A stretch of DNA of 64,000 bases from Streptomyces sp. CB01881 (GCF_002953255.1 NZ_CP026498.1:8416872-8480871); one strand, 5' to 3'; shown: positions 35,189-43,186, counted from the stretch's first letter. Notes: generated by a model not told the origin, from the letters alone. Translations and numbers: made by a program.

Positions 35189-35220
35189 CAGGCCGCCCGG
35201 TCACCCGCCCGGGCGGCCTG
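35189..35220. terminator. Terminator between the surface protein and TetR genes
   Basis: A perfect 12-bp stem CAGGCCGCCCGG/CCGGGCGGCCTG with an eight-base loop separates two converging genes. Confidence 0.75.
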
Positions 35221-35280
35221 CCGCGTTCTGCCGGGGCGCCGGGGTTCCGCAGTGCCCGGGTGCCGGGTGCGGCGGGGTCC

Positions 35281-35907
35281 TCACCGCGCGGGGTAGTCCG
35301 CCAGGCCGGTCCGCAGCAGGCCGAAGGCCGCCCCGGCCGCCGCCTCGGCCCGGATCCGGACGCTCTCGGCCGGCTCGCCGGCCACGATTCCGCGCCGGAT
35401 CTCCGCCAGTACCGCCCGGTGCGCCCCCGCGACGGCGCCCGCGAGCACCCGCGGCAGGGGGTCGTCCGGCCCGGCCCCCGACTCCTCGGCCAGTGCCGCC
35501 GCGAGTGCCGCCTCGGAGCGTTCGCCCAGTTCCAGCAGCCGGGCCCGCAGTGCCGGGCTCTCCGTGACCACCCGCCAGAACACCGCGGCCTCGGCGCTGA
35601 GCCCGTACGTCGGCTCGCCCGCCGCCAGCCCGGCCAGCAGGTCGGCCCGGACGGCGTCGACGGCGGACGTGCCCGCCGGCCGCTGCCGCACCACGGTGGC
35701 CAGGTGGGCGGTCACCTCCTCCTGCCGGTCGAAGAAGAGGTCCTCCTTGGTCGGGAAGTAGTTGAAGACCGTGTTGGCGGAGACCCCGGCCGCCCGGGCC
35801 ACCTCGACCACGGTGACCCGGTCGAACCCGCGCTCGACGAACAGGCCCATCGCCGTGTCGGCCAGCAGGGCCCGGGTCTGCTGCTTCTTGCGTTCGCGAA
35901 GTCCCAT
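35281..35907 (-). CDS. TetR-family regulator
   Basis: The 208-residue protein has a helix-turn-helix at about residues 10-55 (VVEVARAAGVSANTVFNYFP) and a helical effector domain. KKQQTRALLADTAMGLFVER and the YFPTKEDLFF segment are classical TetR features. The ATG at 35907 is the only sensible start. It is divergent from the glycosidase-like gene at 35971, and a GTGTCAC-N12-GTGACAC inverted repeat lies in the 63 bp between. It most likely represses itself and that gene. Confidence 0.9.
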   Translation of the reverse strand: MGLRERKKQQTRALLADTAMGLFVERGFDRVTVVEVARAAGVSANTVFNYFPTKEDLFFDRQEEVTAHLATVVRQRPAGTSAVDAVRADLLAGLAAGEPTYGLSAEAAVFWRVVTESPALRARLLELGERSEAALAAALAEESGAGPDDPLPRVLAGAVAGAHRAVLAEIRRGIVAGEPAESVRIRAEAAAGAAFGLLRTGLADYPAR

Positions 35908-35919
35908 GCCCGAATCATA

Positions 35920-35945
35920 GTGTCACGCTAAATTTGCAGTGACAC
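35920..35945. promoter_or_regulatory. TetR operator candidate in the divergent promoter
   Basis: Perfect inverted arms GTGTCAC and GTGACAC with a 12-bp AT-rich spacer (GCTAAATTTGCA) sit between the two divergent starts. The AT-rich spacer stands out in this GC-rich DNA and could also contain -10 elements. Confidence 0.7.
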
Positions 35946-35970
35946 CAAAAATATCGGCTACGGTGGCGGC

Positions 35971-36915
35971 ATGACCTTCACCTTCGGCATCTACCCCGGC
36001 GGCCTGATCGGCGACGAAACCGGCCTGATCGAACCCGTCCACCCCGACGATCCCGCCCTGATCACCGCCGCCCTGCGCGAACTCCAGGGCGTGGCGCCCG
36101 CCTTCCTGGTGCGCGCCTACCGCCAACACCCCGAGGGGCGGGCCACCCCGGCCGAGCCGGAGCGCTACGCGGTCGAGGGCCGCCGCCTCGACCTCGTCCT
36201 CCAGTTCCGGGAGCCGGACGGCCGACTGGACGGCTGGCTGGACTTCGTCCGGCACACCGTCCGGACCGAGGGCCACCGGATCGCCCTCCTGCAGATCTGC
36301 GAGGAGCCCAACGTCGCTCTGCCCGTGCTCGACGGCAGCGTCCCCAACGTCCGCCAGGCGCTGGTGCAGGGCGTGATCGCGGCCAAGGAGGAGGCGCTCG
36401 CCTGCGGTCGCGACCTCAGGGTCGGTTTCAACGCGGCGCTGAACCTCGATCCCGCGGACACCTTCTGGACGGAGCTCGGCGCCCTCGCCGACGAGCGCTT
36501 CCACCGTGCGCTCGACTACGTCGGCCTGGACTTCTTCCCCGACGTCTTCCGGCCGTTGCCGCCGGAGCGGCTGGCGGAGCTGGTCGCCGCGGTGCTCACG
36601 GACTTCCGGCACGGCTCGGTCGCCAAGGCCGGCATCGGCCCGTCCGTGCCGCTGCGGATCTGCGAGCACGGCTGGCCCACCGGCCCGGACCGGACCGAGC
36701 GGCGGCAGGCCGAGGTGGTGGCGGAGGTGGTTCGGACGGTCGCCGGCCTCGCCTCCGAACTCGCCATCGAGGGCTATGCGTTCTTCAGCCTGCGGGACGC
36801 GGACAGCGCGGGTGCCGGGGCCTTCGACCGGTTCGGCCTGCTCCGGGACGACTACACCCGCAAGCCGGCCTTCGACGTCTACCGGCGGCTGGTCGCGGAG
36901 CTGACCTCGTCGTGA
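35971..36915 (+). CDS. Glycoside-hydrolase-like TIM-barrel protein, cytoplasmic
   Basis: The 314-residue protein has no signal peptide. It shows features of clan-A retaining glycosidases: QICEEPNV at about residue 110, where families have NEP with the acid/base Glu, and RICEHGWPTG at about residue 228, a position fitting the nucleophile Glu. Strand-like motifs FLVRAYRQ, DYVGLDFFPD and YAFFSLRDA fit a barrel. No named family is assigned. It is controlled by the divergent TetR regulator, so it probably acts on an imported or intracellular glycoside. This is structural inference. Confidence 0.65.
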   Translation: MTFTFGIYPGGLIGDETGLIEPVHPDDPALITAALRELQGVAPAFLVRAYRQHPEGRATPAEPERYAVEGRRLDLVLQFREPDGRLDGWLDFVRHTVRTEGHRIALLQICEEPNVALPVLDGSVPNVRQALVQGVIAAKEEALACGRDLRVGFNAALNLDPADTFWTELGALADERFHRALDYVGLDFFPDVFRPLPPERLAELVAAVLTDFRHGSVAKAGIGPSVPLRICEHGWPTGPDRTERRQAEVVAEVVRTVAGLASELAIEGYAFFSLRDADSAGAGAFDRFGLLRDDYTRKPAFDVYRRLVAELTSS

Positions 36916-36990
36916 CGGCGGTGCCGGACGGCCCCGCCGCCGGGTCGAGTTCTCGACCGCCTGACGGGCGGGGCCGTCCGGCGGCCTGGT

Positions 36991-37488
36991 TCAGCGTTCG
37001 TCGAAGAAGCGGTCCACCGTGCCGCGCCCGGCGGCGACGGCGGACACGGACTCGCCGACCACCCGTCCCGCCAGCTCGACGGCCAGCTCGCCGACGTCCT
37101 GGCGGAGCATGACGGCCGCAAGCGCCTGGTCGACGGCGATCTGCGCGTCCGCCTCGGCGACCAGCCGGTCGCGCTCCCGGATGCCCTCCTCGCGGGCCGC
37201 CGCGATGATTGCCGCACCCTGCTCGGCGGCCTCCTGCCGTATCAGCGCGGCCTGGTGCCGGGCCGTCGCCAGCTCCTGCCGGTACGCCGCGTACGTCCGT
37301 TCCGCCTCGGTGCGGATCTCCTCCGCTCGCTCCAGCCTGCCCTCGGTCGCGTCCCGCCGCTCGGCCTGCACCTGCTCGATCCGCGGCAGCACCTTGCGGC
37401 CCAGCAGCCAGGTCATCACGAAGAAGCAGGCCAGGCCGACGAGAAGCTGGGTGGGCTCGGGGCTCAGTGGCCCGGATGCCAGGTTCAT
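36991..37488 (-). CDS. ATP synthase subunit b-like protein, orphan
   Basis: The 165-residue protein has an N-terminal membrane helix (about 14-32, TQLLVGLACFFVMTWLLGRK) and then a long charged helix with RIEQVQAERRDATEGRLERA and alternating Ala/Glu/Arg. It ends AVELAGRVVGESV, the pattern of F0 subunit b and its delta-contact region. Ordinary atpF sits in the atp operon; none of those genes is near, so this is a stray paralogue. TAGGAG precedes the ATG, and this site lies in an 11-bp inverted repeat (37493-37526). The function may be an alternative stator or an unrelated membrane-anchored coiled coil. Confidence 0.75.
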   Translation of the reverse strand: MNLASGPLSPEPTQLLVGLACFFVMTWLLGRKVLPRIEQVQAERRDATEGRLERAEEIRTEAERTYAAYRQELATARHQAALIRQEAAEQGAAIIAAAREEGIRERDRLVAEADAQIAVDQALAAVMLRQDVGELAVELAGRVVGESVSAVAAGRGTVDRFFDER

Positions 37489-37492
37489 ACGC

Positions 37493-37526
37493 TACTCCTA
37501 TGATCTGATGATCGGTCATAGGAGTA
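37493..37526. promoter_or_regulatory. Inverted repeat covering the ribosome site of the subunit-b-like gene
   Basis: TACTCCTATGA (37493-37503) and TCATAGGAGTA (37516-37526) are exact complements with a 12-bp spacer. In the leftward transcript the proximal arm contains the AGGAG ribosome site four bases from the start region, so the hairpin could hide it. As DNA it could be a TetR-type operator. Confidence 0.65.
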
Positions 37527-37962
37527 CCTGCCCGGCGGGGTTGCCGTCGAACCGCCACCGGGTGCGGGCTCGGCGGCGAAGCGGGGGCCGGGCGAACGGG
37601 GACGGGCGAAGCCGGGGCCGGGCGACGAGGTGGCGGCCCGGCGGCGAGGCGGCGGGCCCACGGCGAAGTGGCAGCCCGGCCCCGACCAGGGCGCCGGGCA
37701 GTCCGGCCGGCGGGGCGGTGCCGAGTCCGGGCAGACGCGGCGCGAGGGCCTGCTCGGTGCGTTCCTGGCGGCCGGCCATGATCGCGTCGAGCAGGCTTTC
37801 GCGGGAGCCGAAGTGGTACTGCACGGCGGACGGGTTGCTCTGCCCGGCGAGCCGGGTGATTCCCCTGGTCAGAGCCGTTTCCACGCCCCGGGTGGCGAAG
37901 AGTTCCTCCGCGGCCCGCAACAGCTTCTCGCGGGTCTCGTGGCCCGCCGACGTCCTTGCCAT
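37516..37962 (-). CDS. Truncated or degraded TetR-family regulator
   Basis: The first 85 residues from MARTSAGHETREKLLRAAEE are a sound TetR DNA-binding domain (RGITRLAGQSNPSAVQYHFG, then SRESLLDAIMAGRQERTEQA). After about residue 95 the sequence turns into low-complexity Pro/Arg/Ala (GPAASPPGRHLVARPRLRPS), unlike any effector domain. The total is only 148 residues against the usual 190-220. The C-terminal part has probably been lost by a frameshift or deletion. The gene ends within the inverted repeat ahead of the subunit-b-like gene and may have regulated it. Confidence 0.6.
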   Translation of the reverse strand: MARTSAGHETREKLLRAAEELFATRGVETALTRGITRLAGQSNPSAVQYHFGSRESLLDAIMAGRQERTEQALAPRLPGLGTAPPAGLPGALVGAGLPLRRGPAASPPGRHLVARPRLRPSPFARPPLRRRARTRWRFDGNPAGQVLL

Positions 37963-38019
37963 GCCGACGACTTCAATGCTGGGCATGATCAACGGCAAGG
38001 CGGGAGGGGCGGACGTCGG

Positions 38020-39246
38020 TCAGGTCACCTCGCCGCGCCGGGAGAAGCGTTCCTCCCGCCACTCGCCGCTCTCCAGGACCTCGGCCAGCTGCTGCGCCGC
38101 GTCCCAGACCTCGGTGTACGACAGGTAGAGCGGGGTGAAGCCGAACCGCATGAGGTCCGGGGCGCGGAAGTCCCCGATCACCCCGCGCGCGATGAGCGCC
38201 TGCACCACCGGGTAGCCGTCGGCGTGCCGCAGTGCGACCTGGCTGCCGCGCCGGGCGTGCTCGCGCGGGGTGGCCACCTCGATCCCGTCCAGGCCCTCCG
38301 TCAGGGCGATGAACAGATCGGTCAGCGCCAGGCTCTTCGCCCGCACCGCGACCAGGTCGGCCCGCTCCCAGACGTCCAGCGAGGACTCCAGCGCCGCCTG
38401 GCCGAGCAGCGAGGGCGAGCTGGTCAGGAAGCGGCCGATGCCCGCCTTCGGGTCGTACCCGGGCTCGAAGGCGAACGGGCGGGCGTGCCCGAACCAGCCG
38501 CTCAGCGGCTGCTCCGGCCCGGCCGCGAGGTGGCGCTCGGCCACGTACAGGAAGGCCGGTGAACCGGGGCCGCCGTTCAGGTACTTGTAGGTGCAGCCGA
38601 CGGCGAAGTCGGCGCCGCTCGCGCCGAGTGCGACCGGGAGCGCGCCCGCCGAGTGGCAGACGTCCCAGATCATCAGCGCGCCCGCGGCCTGCACCCGGGC
38701 GGTGATCCCGGGCATGTCCAGCAGTTCGCCGGTGCGGTAGTCGACGTGTGAGAGGACGACGACCGCGACGTCCCCGTCGAGGTGCCGGTCCAGCTCCTCC
38801 GGCGCGACCAGGACGCTGCGCGCGCCCTCGAACAGCCCGGTCACGCCCTCGGCGATGTAGAGGTCGGTCGGGAACGCCGCGCCGTCGCCGAGCACCGTGC
38901 GACGGCCGGGGCGCAGCCGCAGCGCGGCCGTCAGCACCTTGAACAGGTTGACCGAGGTGGTGTCGCAGACGACCACCTCCGCCGGCCCGGCCCCGATCAG
39001 CGGGGCGATCCGGCGGCCCAGCCGGTAGGGCTGTTCGAACCAGCCGGCCTCGTTCCAGCTGCGGATCAGCTCCCGGCCCCACTCCTCCTCGACCACCTGC
39101 CGCACCCGCCCGGGGGTGCGGGCCGGCAGCGCGCCGAGCGAGTTCCCGTCCAGGTAGACGACCCCCTCCGGCAGCGCGAACTCCTTGCGGAACGCCGCCA
39201 GCGGGTCGGCGGCGTCCAGCGCCTCGCACTCCTCGCGCGTGATCAT
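38020..39246 (-). CDS. kynU: Kynureninase
   Basis: This 408-residue PLP enzyme cleaves kynurenine (or 3-hydroxykynurenine) to anthranilate (or 3-hydroxyanthranilate) and alanine. It has YLDGNSLGALP at the N-terminus, IWDVCHSAGALP with the PLP-binding Asp (D195), and the Schiff-base lysine K221 in CTYKYLNGGPGSPAF. LSGWFGHARPFAFEPGY is also diagnostic. The ATG at 39246 is chosen from the conserved N-terminus. It lies 53 bp after the tryptophan dioxygenase gene on the same strand, forming a kynurenine operon; a formamidase gene (kynB) is not seen nearby. Confidence 0.95.
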   Translation of the reverse strand: MITREECEALDAADPLAAFRKEFALPEGVVYLDGNSLGALPARTPGRVRQVVEEEWGRELIRSWNEAGWFEQPYRLGRRIAPLIGAGPAEVVVCDTTSVNLFKVLTAALRLRPGRRTVLGDGAAFPTDLYIAEGVTGLFEGARSVLVAPEELDRHLDGDVAVVVLSHVDYRTGELLDMPGITARVQAAGALMIWDVCHSAGALPVALGASGADFAVGCTYKYLNGGPGSPAFLYVAERHLAAGPEQPLSGWFGHARPFAFEPGYDPKAGIGRFLTSSPSLLGQAALESSLDVWERADLVAVRAKSLALTDLFIALTEGLDGIEVATPREHARRGSQVALRHADGYPVVQALIARGVIGDFRAPDLMRFGFTPLYLSYTEVWDAAQQLAEVLESGEWREERFSRRGEVT

Positions 39247-39299
39247 GCCCGTCCTCTCGCCCACGTTCCCGTCCTGTCCCTCGGTGGCGGACCGCTCGT

Positions 39300-40130
39300 T
39301 CACAGCTCGTCCCGGACGGTCCACAGCTCCGGGAAGACGTCCTGCTCGGCGGCCTTGCGCAGCCAGGTCAGACCGCTGGAGCCGCCCGAGCCGGGCTTGG
39401 CCCCCATCGCACGCCTGACCGACGCCAGGTGCCGCTGGCGCCAGCGGGTCACCCGCTCGGCGACGTCCAGCAGCGCCTCGGCGAGCGGCTGCAGCGCCGT
39501 GTGGTCGGGGTCGGTGTAGACCCGCCGCCAGGCCGCCTCCACCGCCGGGTCGGCGTGGTGCCGCTGCTCGGACGGCTCGTGCGGCACGGCCAGCCCGCGC
39601 CGGGCGAGCAGCGCCAGCGCGTCGTCGTACAGGCCGGGGGAGCGCAGGGCCTCCCGCAGTTCGGCCTGCGTCTGCGGCACCTCGTCGTACATCCGCAGCA
39701 GGGCCGCGTTCTTGTTGCCGAGCAGGAACTCCAGGTGCAGGAAGGCCGAGGACTGGAAGCCCGAGGCCTCGCCGAACACCGAGCGGAAGGCGTTGAACTC
39801 CTGCGGCGTCATGGTCGCCAGCAGGTCCCAGGACTCCACCAGCACGTCCTGGACGTGGGTGCCGCGGCGCAGCGCCGCCAGCGCCGCCGGCAGGTCGTCC
39901 TCGCGCAGCGCCTGCTGGGCGAGCGTCCACTCGTGCCGCAGCAGGCCGAAGAGCAGCTCCATCACCTGGGTGGTGACGATGAACGACAGCTCGGCCGGCA
40001 CCTTGCTGCGCGGGTTCTGCAGGCTGTGCAGCTCGGCCAGCCGCACGTACCGGGCGTACGGGGTGCCGTGACCCGGTTCGCCGCCCCGACCGAACGACAG
40101 GTTGGGTTTCTCCACCGCGTCGTGCCCCAT
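39300..40130 (-). CDS. kynA: Tryptophan 2,3-dioxygenase
   Basis: This 276-residue haem enzyme opens the indole ring of tryptophan to give N-formylkynurenine. Typical segments are YARYVRLAELHSLQNPRS, FIVTTQVMELLFGLLRHEW, FNAFRSVFGEASGFQSSAFL and, near the end, RVTRWRQRHLASVRRAMG with the likely proximal haem His. The ATG at 40130 has GGAGGG upstream. It is the first gene of the kynurenine unit, divergent from an Lrp regulator 237 bp away with a palindromic site between. Confidence 0.95.
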   Translation of the reverse strand: MGHDAVEKPNLSFGRGGEPGHGTPYARYVRLAELHSLQNPRSKVPAELSFIVTTQVMELLFGLLRHEWTLAQQALREDDLPAALAALRRGTHVQDVLVESWDLLATMTPQEFNAFRSVFGEASGFQSSAFLHLEFLLGNKNAALLRMYDEVPQTQAELREALRSPGLYDDALALLARRGLAVPHEPSEQRHHADPAVEAAWRRVYTDPDHTALQPLAEALLDVAERVTRWRQRHLASVRRAMGAKPGSGGSSGLTWLRKAAEQDVFPELWTVRDEL

Positions 40131-40228
40131 CCCGATCCCTCCTGAAGACCCGCACCGTTGCGGGGGCCCCATTGTGCGGCGGCCACCACCGGCTCTTGAA
40201 GGGGCTCCGGGCATCGCAACGGCCTCCT

Positions 40229-40270
40229 GACCTGTCATTCGACAGGTCTTTCCGCCAATCTGCTTTACGA
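40229..40270. promoter_or_regulatory. Divergent kyn promoter region with palindrome
   Basis: GACCTGTC-ATTC-GACAGGTC (40229-40248) is a perfect 8-bp inverted repeat. A TACGAT (-10-like, 40265-40270) follows on the plus strand, suitable for the Lrp gene. The site is a candidate for Lrp binding at the kynA/Lrp divergence. Confidence 0.6.
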
Positions 40271-40366
40271 TCGCGAAACGGCGGAATCCGGCCGTCCGCG
40301 GGCCCGCCCTCCCGGGCCCGCCGCCCACCGTCCGATGCCCGCCACCACCACCTTCCGGGAGCCGCC

Positions 40367-40801
40367 GTGGACGCCGTCGACCGCCGCCTGTTGGCCGAAC
40401 TGCAGGAGGACGCCCGGCTCTCGTACAACGAACTCTCCCGCCGGGTGAGCCTCTCCGCACCCGCCGTGGCCGAACGGGTGCGCCGGCTGGAGGCGGACGG
40501 GGTGATCAGCGGCTACCATGCCCACGTCGACCCCGTCCGGGCCGGGCTGCCGATCACCGCGCTCGTGCAGCTCCAGTGCTACGGTCCGCGCTGCGTGCTG
40601 CGCGACCCCGAGGTGGCCCGCTGGCCCGAGGTGCTCCAGCTGCACCGGGTGACCGGCGGGGCCTGCTGCGTGCTGCTGGTCGCGGTGCCCACGATGGCCG
40701 ACTTCGAGGCGCTGACCGACCGGCTCGGCGCGTACGGGCAGCCGTCCAGTTCGATGATCCTCTCCAGCCCGGTGCCCTGGCGCCCGGTGGTCGTCCCCTG
40801 A
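40367..40801 (+). CDS. Lrp/AsnC-family regulator of the kynurenine genes
   Basis: The 144-residue protein has a helix-turn-helix (about 20-45, NELSRRVSLSAPAVAERVRR) and a RAM ligand domain (TALVQLQCYGPRC, then HRVTGGACCVLLVAV). The size is that of a single Lrp subunit. GTG at 40367 has GGGAG upstream and begins the conserved LDAVDRRLLAELQ-like helix (here VDAVDRRLLAELQ). It is divergent from kynA and probably senses tryptophan or a related amino acid to control it, an inference from placement. Confidence 0.9.
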   Translation: MDAVDRRLLAELQEDARLSYNELSRRVSLSAPAVAERVRRLEADGVISGYHAHVDPVRAGLPITALVQLQCYGPRCVLRDPEVARWPEVLQLHRVTGGACCVLLVAVPTMADFEALTDRLGAYGQPSSSMILSSPVPWRPVVVP

Positions 40802-40908
40802 GCCGGCCCGCCGGCCGGGCGGAACCCCGGACCGGACGGAACCCCGGATCCGACGGAACGTCAGACCCGGCGCAGCGGCAGGCCCGCCGGAGCGGTAGGT
40901 TCCTCGCC

Positions 40909-41451
40909 ATGCCGAACGACGACCGTCACATCCTGCTGCTCTCCGGCAGCCTGCGCGCCGGCTCCACCAACGAGACGGTGCTGCGCACCGCCGCCGCGGT
41001 CGCGCAGACCACCGAGGGCGTCACCGCCACCTACTACACCGGCCTGGCCGCGCTGCCGCACTTCAACCCCGACGACGACACCGACCCGCTGCCCGGGCCG
41101 GTCACCGAGCTGCGGGCCGCCATCGAGGCCGCCGATGCCCTGCTGATCTGCACCCCGGAGTACGCGGGCACGCTGCCCGGAGCCTTCAAGAACCTGCTGG
41201 ACTGGACGGTCGGCGGCACCGAGATCTCGGACAAGCCGTCCGCCTGGATCAACGCCGCCGCCCCCGGCCGCGGTGAGGGTGCCGAGGCGACGCTGCGCAC
41301 CGTGCTCGGCTACACCGGCGCGGCCGTGCTGGAGGAGGCCTGCGTGCGGATCCCGTTGGACCGCGCGGCCGTGGGCCCGGACGGTCTGGCCGCCGACCCG
41401 CTGGTCCGGGACCGGATCGGCGAGGTGCTGGCCCGGCTGGCGGCCGGCTGA
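40909..41451 (+). CDS. NADPH-dependent FMN reductase-family protein
   Basis: The 180-residue flavodoxin-like protein has LLLSGSLRAGSTN at residues 9-21 (FMN phosphate loop) and LLICTPEYAGTLPGAFKNLL at about 82-101, both signatures of the family. It lies about 100 bp after the Lrp gene, with GGAACCCCGGA repeats between, so it may or may not share its transcript. The likely role is flavin reduction or quinone/azo-compound reduction in the cytoplasm. Confidence 0.9.
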   Translation: MPNDDRHILLLSGSLRAGSTNETVLRTAAAVAQTTEGVTATYYTGLAALPHFNPDDDTDPLPGPVTELRAAIEAADALLICTPEYAGTLPGAFKNLLDWTVGGTEISDKPSAWINAAAPGRGEGAEATLRTVLGYTGAAVLEEACVRIPLDRAAVGPDGLAADPLVRDRIGEVLARLAAG

Positions 41452-41477
41452 CCCGGAGCGCCCCCTGCCGGCCGGGC

Positions 41478-42113
41478 TCAGTGCCCGTCCGGCAGGTGTA
41501 CGCCCAGGCCCGCCAGGCCGTTCAGGAACAGCTCCACACCGACCGCCGCCAGCAGCAGGCCGAGCAGCCGGGAGAGCACCTCCAGCGAGGTCCGGTGGGT
41601 GCGCCGCATCAGCGGGGCCAGCGCCGCCACGCAGAAGTAGTTGATCACCACGACCGCGAGGTAGGCCCCGACGATGGTGGTCCGCCAGCCCCAGTCGTCC
41701 TTGCTGAGGGAGGCCACCAGCACCGCGGTGACCGCCAGCGGGCTGGCGATGTACGGCAGCAGCAGCTCGCGGATGCCGTCCACCATCGGGTTCGGCAGGT
41801 GCTCGTCGGCCTCGTCGGGGCCGACGCCCAGGTGGATGCCGAGGACCAGCGCGACGGCGTAGACGAAGAAGATCGTCCCGCCGGCCAGCTGCAGCGACTG
41901 GTCGCTGATGTGGAACAGCGACGTGACGGCGTCGGCCGTGTAGGCGAGCACCACCGCGATGACGGCGGAGATCAGCGTGGACCAGGCCGCCAGCTGCCGC
42001 AGCTCCGCGGTGCTGCGGGTGGCCGCCAGCCGGGCGAACGACAGCAGGACCTTCGGTGGGCCGACGACGGCGAAGAAGGCGATGAAGGCGCCGCTCAGGT
42101 TGAAGACGAACAT
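41478..42113 (-). CDS. MarC-family integral membrane protein
   Basis: The 211-residue protein has six hydrophobic segments and the family signature near the start, LSGAFIAFFAVVGPPKVLLS, where most members read NPxG or similar, plus GGTIFFVYAVALVLG and LLPYIASPLAVTAVLVA. MarC (UPF0056) proteins have no settled function; the early link with antibiotic resistance was not confirmed. It is convergent with the FMN-reductase-like gene and lies in front of nothing co-directional that is close. Confidence 0.87.
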   Translation of the reverse strand: MFVFNLSGAFIAFFAVVGPPKVLLSFARLAATRSTAELRQLAAWSTLISAVIAVVLAYTADAVTSLFHISDQSLQLAGGTIFFVYAVALVLGIHLGVGPDEADEHLPNPMVDGIRELLLPYIASPLAVTAVLVASLSKDDWGWRTTIVGAYLAVVVINYFCVAALAPLMRRTHRTSLEVLSRLLGLLLAAVGVELFLNGLAGLGVHLPDGH

Positions 42114-42135
42114 GGGCCAAGCATGACCGGGATGA

Positions 42136-42453
42136 TCATCGCAGTTCGACCGCCACGCCCTCGGTGCGCAGGGTGACGAGGATCGCGTCGAAGTAGCCGA
42201 CCTGCCGCTCGCCGAGGAAGACCGTGCCGGTCAGGTGCCGGCGGGCGGTGTCGGCGTCCTTCCAGAGCAGGGTGAACGGGGGAGCGGGGCCGAACCCGCC
42301 GTGCAGGCAGTCGGCCAGCGCGTCGAGGTTGGAGCCGTAGTAGCCGCCGGGACCGTTCAGGGCGGCACCGAGGGCCGTGTAGAAGGCGGCGCGGTCGGTG
42401 ATCCCGCGGCCGTCCAGTACGTACGTGGGCCGCTCCGGCCGGGTGACGGTCAT
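42136..42453 (-). CDS. Barstar-family protein, orphan
   Basis: The 105-residue protein has the barstar layout: YVLDGRGITDRAAFYTALGA, GGYYGSNLDALADCL and a TLLWKDADTARRH segment, with the acidic residues that insert into the barnase active site. Barstar inhibits barnase-type ribonucleases. No barnase-like gene is adjacent; the neighbours are MarC and DoxX-type membrane proteins. It starts at ATG 42453. It may protect against an RNase encoded elsewhere or by competitors. Confidence 0.85.
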   Translation of the reverse strand: MTVTRPERPTYVLDGRGITDRAAFYTALGAALNGPGGYYGSNLDALADCLHGGFGPAPPFTLLWKDADTARRHLTGTVFLGERQVGYFDAILVTLRTEGVAVELR

Positions 42454-42588
42454 CCGCCCTCCACTCCTGCTCGCCCCGTATTCCCCACCTCCTCGATATT
42501 CCCCCGGATGGCGGTCCCAGGTCGAGCAGGCCCGCCCTTTCGGCTGCTATGGAAGCGGGACCACCCTGCGCTGGAACGAGGATGCGAC

Positions 42589-43149
42589 ATGTGTCTGAAC
42601 CGTAAGGACCTGGGCCTGCTGGCCCTGCGCGGCGCCGTCGGCGGGGTGCTGATCGCGCACGGCACCCAGAAGCTGTTCGGCTGGTTCGGTGGCGGCGGCC
42701 TGGAGGGCACCGCCCAGGCGATGGAGCACATGGGCTTCCATCCGGGTCGGCAGAGCGCCATCGCGGCGGGCCTCGGCGAGGCCGGCGGCGGCGCCCTGCT
42801 GGTGGCCGGCCTGGCCACGCCGGTGGCCGGCGCGGTGGTGGCCGGAACCATGGCGGGCGCGGTCGCGGTGCACGCGCCGGCCGGCTTCTTCGTCACCGCG
42901 GGGGGCTACGAGTACCCGGCCTTCCTCGGCGCGACCGGCCTGGCGCTGGGCCTGGCCGGGCCGGGCCGGTACTCGCTGGACCACCTGACCGGACACGCCT
43001 TCGACCGCCCGTGGGTGGGGATGCTCGCCTTCGTGGCCAGCGCGGCCTCGGCGTACGGCGTGGTGGCCCGCCGCCGGCACGCGGTCCGGCTGAGCGAGGA
43101 GCGGGCCGCGGTCGAGGCCGAGGAGCAGGAGGGCTCGGGCCTGTCCTGA
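42589..43149 (+). CDS. DoxX-family membrane protein
   Basis: The 186-residue protein has four hydrophobic segments (about 8-26, 57-79, 86-108 and 140-158). The DoxX signature is RGAVGGVLIAHGTQKLFGWF near the start, and the C-terminal tail is charged (RLSEERAAVEAEEQEG). The ATG follows a GAGGATG-type weak ribosome site. DoxX proteins are linked to membrane redox and sulfur stress responses. The stop codon is inside a 15-bp tandem duplication (43138-43167). Confidence 0.85.
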   Translation: MCLNRKDLGLLALRGAVGGVLIAHGTQKLFGWFGGGGLEGTAQAMEHMGFHPGRQSAIAAGLGEAGGGALLVAGLATPVAGAVVAGTMAGAVAVHAPAGFFVTAGGYEYPAFLGATGLALGLAGPGRYSLDHLTGHAFDRPWVGMLAFVASAASAYGVVARRRHAVRLSEERAAVEAEEQEGSGLS

Positions 43150-43167
43150 GACGGCCTGTCCTGAGAC
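43138..43167. repeat. Tandem 15-bp duplication spanning the DoxX stop codon
   Basis: GGCCTGTCCTGAGAC occurs twice back to back. The first copy contains the stop (43147-43149) and a third, degraded unit follows. Confidence 0.85.
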
Positions 43168-43186
43168 CGCCTGTTCCGGGGGAACC

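Noticed and set aside
34584..35567. Separate 327-codon gene for the second half of the surface protein
   Set aside because: Its conserved part begins in mid-domain and it overruns a terminator and the antisense of the TetR gene; it is the frameshifted continuation of the 33614 frame.
41481..42176. Plus-strand frame opposite the MarC gene
   Set aside because: Gln/Arg/His-rich shadow of a membrane protein gene; no start signal.
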